Assembly: GCA_017413145.1 (NCBI GenBank)
Contig: JAFPUX010000569.1
Span: 1-6,944 of the forward strand
Direction of reading: 5' to 3'
Length of the DNA: 6,944 nucleotides
Source of the DNA: Kiritimatiellia bacterium
GTDB lineage: Bacteria > Verrucomicrobiota > Kiritimatiellia > RFP12 > UBA3636
The position numbers were made by a program, and so were the translations under genes. The notes under the pieces are model-generated. The model was not told where the DNA came from. It searched no databases and saw nothing but the letters and a program-made list of their open reading frames with translations. Below are positions 1 through 5,510 of the stretch, piece after piece; positions within the stretch are counted from its first letter, which is position 1, and every line of letters begins with the position of its first letter.

Positions 1-1847
1 ACGGCGGCGGGCGGCTCGCGCGACGGCGGCGCGGCGAGCGCGGCGTCGAGCGCCGCGAGATCGGCGGGGTCGTGCGAGAGGCAGAGGACCTGTCCGGGGG
101 CAAGCTGCGCCGTTCCGGCGCGCTCGCCCCCGGAGTGACGAGTGACGAGTGACGAGTGACGAGTGTCCGGCGTCGTCGAGTCGAAGAGGACGACGGCGGC
201 GGTGGCGTCGAAGCCGGTCCAGGAGACGGGCTGGGAGTGGTCCGGGTCGAGGTTCGCGAGGACGAGGAGCGATCGATCGCATCCGCTTGCGCCGCTGCGC
301 GGGACGCGCAGCAGCGCAAGCGAATTGCCTTCCTTGATTTGCCGCATTTCGACGTGCGCGCCGGCGCCGAAGGCGGGGTGGAGGGCGAGGAGGGCGTTGA
401 GGCGGCGGAGGGCGGCGACCTGGTTGTCGGGCGCGCCCCAGCGCAGCGCGGAGGCGCCATGGACGTCGACCTTCTCGGTCGCGAACCACTCGACGCCGTT
501 CGTGATGCCGAAGCAGCCCTGCTGCGACGCGAGCGCGGCGAGGGCGGTCCGCATGCGGGCCCAGGAGCGGGAGCGCGCGGCGAGACGGTTGTTGTCGTGC
601 GTCTCGGCGTAGTGCGCGAGCGGGCCGGTCTCCTCGCCCATCGCGGTGGCGCCGGGCAGGTAGCGCTCGAACGCCGAGCGGTCGTCGGTCTGGAAGAGCT
701 CCGAGTAGGCCCAGTCGAGGCCCTGCTCGGAGATGAGGTCGCGCGTGACGGAGATCTTGCCGCCGAGGCCCTCGAGCAGGAAGACCGTCTCGGGGAACTG
801 TTCGCGGACGCGCGCCACGACGTAGCGCCACGTGTCGGCGGGGACCATGTAGCCGGCGTCGCAGCGGAAGCCGTCCACGCCCTGCGCGCACCAGAACTCG
901 AAGACGGACGCCATGAACTCGCGCAGGCCGGGGCGCGCGTAGTCCAGCTCCACGAGGTCCTCCCACGTGACGCCCCACGCGCCGGGCGAGCGGAAGCGGC
1001 CGTCCGGTTCGCGGCGGAACCAGTCCGGGTGGTGCGTCTGGAGCGTCGAGGCCCAGCCCGTGTGGTTGGCCGGCAGGTCGATGAAGAGGCGCGCGCCGCG
1101 GACGTGCACCGCGTCGACGAGCTCGCGGAACTGGTCGAGCGGCGTGGCCGCCGGGTCGAACTCCGCGAGCGCGGGGTTGACCGCGAGGAAGTCCGTCCCC
1201 GCGAACGGCGAGCCGAAGCGGCCCATGCGCGCGTAGGTCGTGGGGATCGGGTGGATCGGGAGGAGCTGGACGACGCGGAAGCCCTCGTCCAGCACGATCG
1301 TGTCGAGCCGGCGGGCGAGCGCGCGGAACGTGCCCTCGGGCGGGATGGCCGCGTAGCCGCGCCGGTCGAGCGCGAGCGCTTCGGGCGGCGCCGGGTCGCT
1401 CTTCTCCGCTTCGCACGCGGGGCCGAACTGGCGCGGGAACGCGCAGTAGACCGACGCGCCCTGGACGGTCCACGCGGGCGAGACCTTGATCTCGACGTCG
1501 CCGCCGTCGGGCCAGGCGGGCCGCGTCGAGCCGGGCTCGAAGTAGCAGGCTTTGGCGCGGAAGAAGCCGATGTCGACGAGCGGAAGGCGCACTTCGTAGA
1601 CTTCGGCCGCGCCGTCGCGACGCGAGAGGCGCATCGGGATGTCGTTCCAGTCGAGCGCGAGCGCGGGGCGGTCGGCGTCGAAGCTCTCGACCGTCTCGCG
1701 GCGCTTGCGCTTCGCGCCGCCGAGCGAGGTGCGCAGGACGGCGCGCCCGCCGGCGGGCGCGCCGTCGACGCGGAGCTCGAAGGAAAACGTGTCGCCGGAA
1801 TGGCGCAGGAAGCGCCCGCCGGGCGCGGGTGACTGGAGAATCGTCAT
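1..1847 (-). CDS. GH13 alpha-amylase-family glycoside hydrolase or transglycosylase (3' end outside window)
   Basis: Probable alpha-glucan-active enzyme acting on starch, glycogen or malto-oligosaccharides. I read 615 residues; the 3' end lies beyond the left edge. After an N-terminal beta-sandwich-like region (about 1-150), a TIM-barrel carries all the GH13 signatures: LLPIHPI near 195-201, GSPFAGTD ending at D219, region I DLPANH (257-262), region V-like ELDY ending at 303, region II GFRCD (326-330), region III FLLEG with E359, region IV ETHDNNR with H417 and D418. The nucleophile D330, acid/base E359 and transition-state stabiliser D418 are therefore all present. A C-terminal beta domain spans about 500-590, followed by an Ala-rich, helix-prone stretch still open at the edge, so a further domain may follow. 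The ATG at 1847 is chosen because the upstream gene's stop at 1859-1857 is in the same frame, leaving only three codons in between. No Shine-Dalgarno is visible, so translational coupling is likely. The subfamily is not assigned: GlgE and TreS signatures are absent. No signal peptide is seen, so it is probably cytoplasmic. Confidence 0.9.
   Translation of the reverse strand, partial: MTILQSPAPGGRFLRHSGDTFSFELRVDGAPAGGRAVLRTSLGGAKRKRRETVESFDADRPALALDWNDIPMRLSRRDGAAEVYEVRLPLVDIGFFRAKACYFEPGSTRPAWPDGGDVEIKVSPAWTVQGASVYCAFPRQFGPACEAEKSDPAPPEALALDRRGYAAIPPEGTFRALARRLDTIVLDEGFRVVQLLPIHPIPTTYARMGRFGSPFAGTDFLAVNPALAEFDPAATPLDQFRELVDAVHVRGARLFIDLPANHTGWASTLQTHHPDWFRREPDGRFRSPGAWGVTWEDLVELDYARPGLREFMASVFEFWCAQGVDGFRCDAGYMVPADTWRYVVARVREQFPETVFLLEGLGGKISVTRDLISEQGLDWAYSELFQTDDRSAFERYLPGATAMGEETGPLAHYAETHDNNRLAARSRSWARMRTALAALASQQGCFGITNGVEWFATEKVDVHGASALRWGAPDNQVAALRRLNALLALHPAFGAGAHVEMRQIKEGNSLALLRVPRSGASGCDRSLLVLANLDPDHSQPVSWTGFDATAAVVLFDSTTPDTRHSSLVTRHSGGERAGTAQLAPGQVLCLSHDPADLAALDAALAAPPSREPPAA
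133..165. repeat. Heptanucleotide tandem repeat, 4.7 copies, inside the GH13 gene
   Basis: Four perfect copies of GAGTGAC (133-139, 140-146, 147-153, 154-160) are followed by a partial GAGTG (161-165). On the coding (minus) strand the unit reads GTCACTC. Because 7 is not a multiple of 3, the peptide period is seven residues over 21 bases, giving TRHSSLVTRHS at about residues 562-572. It sits in the C-terminal beta domain, between an LFDSTTPD strand end and the conserved-looking LAPGQVLCL strand, where a surface loop is expected. Gain or loss of one unit would shift the reading frame, while three units would add or remove seven residues. Confidence 0.95.
269..322. repeat. 12-bp perfect palindrome followed by a 39-base near-perfect hairpin, inside the GH13 gene
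   Basis: Positions 269-280 read GCGATCGATCGC, a perfect palindrome. Three bases later an inverted repeat begins: the left arm at 284-301 pairs with the right arm at 305-322 around a 3-base loop (302-304). On the plus strand, 17 of 18 positions pair, the exception being C293 against A313. On the minus strand, which is the mRNA sense of the GH13 gene, that position becomes a G-U wobble, so the transcript can form an uninterrupted 18-bp stem with a UCC loop. It encodes residues around 509-521, covering a beta strand (SLALLRV) and the loop after it (PRSGASG). Confidence 0.88.
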
Positions 1848-1856
1848 GCGACGAAA

Positions 1857-2858
1857 CTAGACGTGGCAGAGGTCCGGGAGGAAGAACGGTGCGGTCGGAG
1901 CGCCGTCCGCTCGCGGCCCGAAGAAAGCCCGGACGAACTCGGGGGAGGGGAGCGCCTGGTCGGGCAGCGGCGCGCCGGCGGGGAAGACCGGCGCGAAGGC
2001 GTCGAGCAGGGCCGCGTTGTCGAGCGAGAGCAGCATGCCCATCCCGAGGCCGATCCCGCCCGTCCACGGACGGAGGGCGCCCACGAGCCCGACGTCGGAG
2101 GACCCGACCGCGACGATGAGCGAATTCGCGATCTTGGCGGTCTCGGCGGCGATTTCCAGGATGCCGTCGGGCGCGCCCGCGTAGTCGACGAGCTTCTTGT
2201 GTTCGGCCGAATAGACGGCCCAGGCGTCCGGTTCCGCGGCGCCGGCGGGCGTGGCGGTCCAGACTTCGCACTTGATGCGGCCGAGGCGCTTGCGCCAGCG
2301 CTCGAACGGCTCGTCGACGAACGGATCGGTGCGGCGGCGCAACTCCCACATCGCGGGCGTGACGGGCGAGGCCGGCCCTTCGCCGATCTTCGCGACGGCG
2401 CGCGAGCGCGGCGCGCGGGCGAGCGAATGCGAATCGAACCAGAGGCTCCAGAACCAACCGGCCGTCTCGAAGCCGAAATGCGCGTAGCGGTCGTGGCGGC
2501 CGCCGAGCCAGACGAGCTTCACGCCCTCGCCGCGGAGCCGCTCCAGCTGCGCCTTCAGGAGCGCGCTCATGCAGCCCTTGCCGAGCGCCTCCTTCGCGGT
2601 CGAGACCTGGCCGATGCCGGCGAAGCGGACGCGGCACCCCGCCACGTGCAGGTCCATCGGGTAGGCGCCGACGCAGGAGACGATGCGGCCGCCCTCGCGC
2701 ACGACGAGGTGGCGGCCCATGGTTTCGTCGGTCGGTTCGAAGAGATCGTCGCAGAACGTCTCGAAGCGCGGGTGCGTCGGGTTGCCGCGCGTGAAGACGG
2801 CGAAGAGGAAGTCGAGGAGTTCGGCGCGGTCGGCGCCTTTGGCGGGTTCGATGTTCAT
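1857..2858 (-). CDS. GNAT-fold N-acetyltransferase with a large uncharacterised C-terminal region
   Basis: A 333-residue protein. The N-terminal half (about 1-145) reads as a GNAT acetyltransferase, a fold that transfers an acyl group from acyl-CoA to an amine. It has an exposed strand GRIVSCVGAYPM (58-69), a motif-A-like segment with LGKG at 92-95 and helix MSALLKAQLERL after it, then LVWLGGRHDRYAHFGFE (115-131), whose Y-x-x-x-G-F pattern is typical of the family's motif B. Motif A is degenerate: Leu92 replaces the usual Arg/Gln and Met97 the usual small residue, so CoA binding may be altered. Residues about 150-333 match nothing I recognise; two-domain GNATs of the Eis type are a possible comparison. 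The start is placed at ATG 2858 (MNIEPAKG) because the in-frame extension to 2933 reads through the promoter region and looks non-protein-like. The gene lies nine bases upstream of the GH13 gene on the same strand, so the two are probably co-transcribed. Substrate unknown. Confidence 0.82.
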   Translation of the reverse strand: MNIEPAKGADRAELLDFLFAVFTRGNPTHPRFETFCDDLFEPTDETMGRHLVVREGGRIVSCVGAYPMDLHVAGCRVRFAGIGQVSTAKEALGKGCMSALLKAQLERLRGEGVKLVWLGGRHDRYAHFGFETAGWFWSLWFDSHSLARAPRSRAVAKIGEGPASPVTPAMWELRRRTDPFVDEPFERWRKRLGRIKCEVWTATPAGAAEPDAWAVYSAEHKKLVDYAGAPDGILEIAAETAKIANSLIVAVGSSDVGLVGALRPWTGGIGLGMGMLLSLDNAALLDAFAPVFPAGAPLPDQALPSPEFVRAFFGPRADGAPTAPFFLPDLCHV

Positions 2859-2866
2859 GGGCGGAC

Positions 2867-2895
2867 ATTCTAGCACAACGGAATTGCGTTTTGAA
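2867..2895 (-). promoter_or_regulatory. Candidate sigma70-type promoter for the GNAT-GH13 operon
   Basis: On the minus strand, TTCAAA (2895-2890, 4/6 to TTGACA) is separated by exactly 17 bases from TAGAAT (2872-2867, 5/6 to TATAAT). The expected transcription start is near 2860, only about two bases before the ATG at 2858, which would give a leaderless or nearly leaderless mRNA. The local AT content is higher than in the flanking coding DNA. Pattern match only. Confidence 0.5.
2877..2890. promoter_or_regulatory. Imperfect palindrome in the divergent promoter region (possible operator)
   Basis: AACGGAATTGCGTT is a 14-base dyad in which six of seven base pairs are symmetric (only G2881 opposite G2886 fails). 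It lies in the spacer of the leftward promoter and covers the -35 box of the rightward one, a position from which a bound dimeric regulator could affect both. No regulator gene is visible in the window. Such a dyad could occur by chance. Confidence 0.3.
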
Positions 2896-2912
2896 GCCGA
2901 AAAGTGTAGACT
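2884..2912 (+). promoter_or_regulatory. Candidate promoter for the symporter-permease operon
   Basis: TTGCGT (2884-2889, 3/6 to TTGACA) is followed after 17 bases by TAGACT (2907-2912, 4/6 to TATAAT). The expected start near 2919 leaves a leader of about 29 bases before ATG 2948. The two -35 boxes of the divergent promoters are adjacent, and each promoter occupies the other's polymerase footprint. The match to consensus is modest; spacing and position are the main support. Confidence 0.4.
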
Positions 2913-2947
2913 GCCGCTCCATCCATCACCCAACCAACGGGACCACC

Positions 2948-4510
2948 ATGCAAATCCTGGCCTTCTGTCTCTACTTCGCCGTCGTTCTCGCGATCGGCCT
3001 CTACTTCTTCGCCAAGTCCAAGGGCGGCGGCGAAAAGGAATACTTCCTCGGCGGGCGCCAGATGGGCCCGTGGGTCTCCGCGATGTCCGCGCAGGCCTCC
3101 GACATGTCCGGCTGGCTCCTCATGGGCTTCCCCGGCTCCATCCTCGCCTTCGGCATGGGCAAGGTCTGGATCGGCATCGGCCTGGCGCTCGGCACGATCG
3201 CCAACTGGGTCTTCGTCGCGAGCCGCCTGCGCCGCTTCTCGCAGGCCGCCGGCGACTCGATCACGCTGCCGCAGTACCTGACGAACCGCTTCGCCTCGTC
3301 GAACTCCGCGCTCAAGATCGCGTGCGCGATCGTGTTCCTCGTGGCCTTCACGATCTACGTCGCCAGCGGGTTCGTCGCCGGCACGAAGGTGTTCACGAGC
3401 ATCGTCCCGTCCCTGGCGGCCCACAAGCACCTGGCGCTGGTGATTTTCGCGGCGCTCATCCTCTGCTACACGTTCCTCGGCGGCTACAAGGCCGTGTGCT
3501 GGACGGACTTCTTCCAGGGCATCATGATGCTCTGCGCGCTGCTGCTCGTGCCGATCGCGATGTGCTCGACCGGCCACTTCGACGCCGCGTACTCCGGCGC
3601 GTTCGCGGAGGGGATCAAGCCGTTCGGCAACGACCCGTTCGCGGCCTCGTGGAAGGACATCGTCTCCGGCCTCGGCTGGGGCCTGGGCTACTTCGGCATG
3701 CCGCACATCCTCGTGCGATTCATGGGCATCAAGGACCCGAAGAGCGTGAAGAAGTCGGCGTGGATCGCCTGCGTCTGGGTCGTGCTCTCGCTCGGCGCGG
3801 CGGTGGCGATCGCCATCCTCGGCCGCACGTACCTGCTCTCCGGCGGCGATTCGCTCGCGGCGCAGCTGATCCCCGAGTCCGCGCAGCAGATGGTGTTCGT
3901 GACGGTCGTGAACGACCTCTTCCCCGGGTTCGTCGCGGGCGTCCTGCTGGCCGCGATCATCGCCGCGTCGATGAGCACGGCGGACTCGCAGCTCCTGGTC
4001 GCCTCGTCCGCGTTCTCGAGCGACTTCTACCAGCCCGTCGTCCGCAAGAACCAGGCGACCGACGCGGAGATGCTCTGGGTCGGGCGCTTCGTGGTGATGA
4101 TCGTCGCGTTCGTGGCGTTCTACGTCGCCGCGAGCGGCCTGGAGAAGCCCGGTTCGTGGGCCTCGAGCATCATGGACATGGTGGAGAACGCGTGGGGCCT
4201 CTTCGGCGCGGCGTTCGGGCCGGTCGTGATCCTCTCGCTCTTCTGGCGCCGCTTCAACTACGCGGGCGCGCTCGCCGGCATCGTCGCCGGCGCGGTCGTC
4301 GACCTGGCGTGGCTGCTCGTCCCCGTGATCGCCGTCGAGGGCGCGGACGGCGCCCAGACGCTCGTCTCGCTGAGCAGCGGGCTGGGCGTCTACGAGATCG
4401 TCCCCGGCTTCGTCGCCAGCTTCCTGGCGGCCGTCCTCGCCTCGATCCAGACGGAGAAGCCCGGCGCCGAAGTCGAAGCGATCTTCGACAAGGCCGTCGC
4501 GAAGGCGTAG
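2948..4510 (+). CDS. putP: PutP-type sodium/proline symporter (SSS family)
   Basis: A 520-residue inner-membrane secondary transporter that couples Na+ entry to uptake of proline or a close analogue. E. coli PutP is 502 residues, and the resemblance runs end to end: YFLGGRQMGP (32-41), the PutP hallmark ASDMSGWLLMGFPG (50-63) with D52 matching the Na+-site Asp55 of E. coli, FTIYVASGFVAG, the segment GLGWGLGYFGMPHI, MSTADSQLLV with S343/T344 matching the Na+-site Ser340/Thr341, FGAAFGPVV, and YEIVPGF near the C terminus. It has 12-13 hydrophobic segments and no cleaved signal peptide. A loop of about 25 residues before YEIVPGF is longer than in E. coli. ATG 2948 gives the usual N terminus starting directly in helix 1; a weak GGGA lies five bases before it. 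No putA (proline catabolism) is in the window, so osmotic or nitrogen use cannot be told apart. The permease gene follows 27 bases downstream. Confidence 0.93.
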   Translation: MQILAFCLYFAVVLAIGLYFFAKSKGGGEKEYFLGGRQMGPWVSAMSAQASDMSGWLLMGFPGSILAFGMGKVWIGIGLALGTIANWVFVASRLRRFSQAAGDSITLPQYLTNRFASSNSALKIACAIVFLVAFTIYVASGFVAGTKVFTSIVPSLAAHKHLALVIFAALILCYTFLGGYKAVCWTDFFQGIMMLCALLLVPIAMCSTGHFDAAYSGAFAEGIKPFGNDPFAASWKDIVSGLGWGLGYFGMPHILVRFMGIKDPKSVKKSAWIACVWVVLSLGAAVAIAILGRTYLLSGGDSLAAQLIPESAQQMVFVTVVNDLFPGFVAGVLLAAIIAASMSTADSQLLVASSAFSSDFYQPVVRKNQATDAEMLWVGRFVVMIVAFVAFYVAASGLEKPGSWASSIMDMVENAWGLFGAAFGPVVILSLFWRRFNYAGALAGIVAGAVVDLAWLLVPVIAVEGADGAQTLVSLSSGLGVYEIVPGFVASFLAAVLASIQTEKPGAEVEAIFDKAVAKA

Positions 4511-4536
4511 CGCGCCGTCCGGCGCGGGGTCGCGCC
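4511..4536 (+). promoter_or_regulatory. Two mutually exclusive hairpins in the symporter-permease gap
   Basis: The gap reads CGCGCC (4511-4516), GTCC, GGCGCG (4521-4526), GGGT, CGCGCC (4531-4536), then one base before the permease ATG at 4538. The central GGCGCG is perfectly complementary to both flanking CGCGCC copies, so the mRNA can form either an upstream or a downstream hairpin, each with a 6-bp all-GC stem and 4-base loop, but not both. The only Shine-Dalgarno-like run (GGGG, 4526-4529) lies in the loop of the downstream hairpin and is mostly free in the upstream one. The base pattern is seen directly; a role in translation of the permease is inferred. Confidence 0.5.
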
Positions 4537-4537
4537 C

Positions 4538-5488
4538 ATGTACATCGGACTCCTCTTCGCCGTTCTCACGGGCCTCACGTGGGTGATCACCGGCGCGATC
4601 GTCGGCTCGGCGGAGCGGCGGGGTTGCGGCGCGTTCCGGCAGCAGCTCGTGAGCGCGCTCTACTCGATCGGGGCGGTGTCGCTGGTCCTCGTCGCGGGCG
4701 GGCGGCTGTTCCCGGACGCGCCGCCGTTCGCGTTCTCGGCCGCCGCGGTGCCGTCGCTGCTCATGGTCGCGTGGGGCTTCCTGAACTTCTGGATGATCTT
4801 CTTCATGGGCCGCGCGATGGCGCGCGGGCCGAACGGGCTGGCGTGGACCGTCACGCAGTCCGGCCTCGTGTTCCCGTTCCTGATGGGCGTGCTCGCGGGC
4901 CATTCTCCGCTCACGTGGGCGCGGGCGGCCGGGTTCGCGCTCATCGTCGGGAACGTCGTCGTCTCGGGCGTCGCGAAGGGCAGGGGCTCGAAGGGGGGCT
5001 CCACGCTGCGGTGGTTCCTGCCGGCGCTGGCGGCGTTCGTCCTGTGCGGCGCGAACCAGTGCGCGGTGAACCTCGTCTCCTACGAGAGCGTCGTCCCGCC
5101 GGAGATGCGTCCGGCGAACCTGGAACGGATGTTCTGGGGCGCGGTCGGGACGCTCGCCGGGTGGGCGGTCTTCACCGCCGGCAGGCGCCTGCTGGAGGGG
5201 CCCGCGCCGCGCGACCCGGACCTGCGCGGCAAGTACGTTTTCCTGCTGAAGGTCTGCGGCGCGGCGCTCGTGCCGGGGTTCGTGGCGAGCTGCTGGTTCC
5301 ACTTCAACGCGCTGGACCGGCTCCAGGCGGCCGGGGCGATCGCGAACGCCTCGCCGATGGAGGTGAACGCGTGCCTGCTCGGGTTCTTCCTCTACGGACG
5401 CCTCGCGCTGCGCGAGCGGACGACGGCGCTGCAGAACGCCGCCTTCGCGCTGGGGCTGCTGGGCGTCGTCCTGATCGCGCTGGGGTAG
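4538..5488 (+). CDS. DMT-superfamily (EamA/RhaT-like) ten-helix membrane permease
   Basis: A 316-residue integral membrane protein with about ten predicted helices (roughly 2-22, 38-55, 70-91, 101-119, 128-145, 158-174, 196-213, 234-254, 273-289 and 298-315), the count and length typical of drug/metabolite transporters. The ending, a helix leading to YGRLALRERTT then a final glycine-rich helix (FALGLLGVVLIALG), matches the usual EamA pattern of a Glu/Arg turn before the last helix. The N terminus MYIGLLFAVLTGLTWVITGA resembles sugar-type (RhaT/GlcU-like) members as much as amino-acid exporters, so substrate and direction are unknown. ATG 4538 is the first start, with GGGG eight bases upstream. 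Positively charged residues cluster after helices 1 and 5 (SAERRGCGAFR; AKGRGSKGG), consistent with cytoplasmic loops. It probably shares a transcript with the symporter 27 bases upstream. It ends 16 bases from the convergent purD stop. Confidence 0.83.
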   Translation: MYIGLLFAVLTGLTWVITGAIVGSAERRGCGAFRQQLVSALYSIGAVSLVLVAGGRLFPDAPPFAFSAAAVPSLLMVAWGFLNFWMIFFMGRAMARGPNGLAWTVTQSGLVFPFLMGVLAGHSPLTWARAAGFALIVGNVVVSGVAKGRGSKGGSTLRWFLPALAAFVLCGANQCAVNLVSYESVVPPEMRPANLERMFWGAVGTLAGWAVFTAGRRLLEGPAPRDPDLRGKYVFLLKVCGAALVPGFVASCWFHFNALDRLQAAGAIANASPMEVNACLLGFFLYGRLALRERTTALQNAAFALGLLGVVLIALG

Positions 5489-5510
5489 CGCGGGGCCGGC
5501 GGCCCTACGC
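5488..5510. terminator. Hairpin spanning both convergent stop codons (candidate bidirectional terminator)
   Basis: G5488-C5489-G5490 pairs with C5508-G5509-C5510; then, after one mismatch (C5491/A5507), 5492-5497 pairs with 5501-5506 (five GC pairs and one G-U on the plus-strand transcript) around the loop GGC. The structure starts in the permease TAG and ends within the last codons of purD. No T-run follows on either strand, so it is not a classical intrinsic terminator; it may still serve as a 3'-end stabiliser or weak terminator. Confidence 0.4.

Noticed and set aside
133..165. CRISPR array
   Set aside because: The unit is 7 bp with no spacers, and it lies in frame inside a gene.
156..1832. 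Long plus-strand open frame opposite the GH13 gene
   Set aside because: It is an Arg/Glu/Ala/Val-rich antisense shadow, as expected from high GC at third positions; the minus strand encodes all the GH13 catalytic motifs.
1..1847. GlgE maltosyltransferase or trehalose synthase identity for the GH13 protein
   Set aside because: Some barrel segments look similar (LLPIHPI, GSPFA), but the region II-IV sequences do not match those families as I know them.
2859..2933. 25-residue N-terminal extension of the GNAT protein
   Set aside because: It would read through both divergent promoters and has no family resemblance; ATG 2858 gives a sensible first strand.
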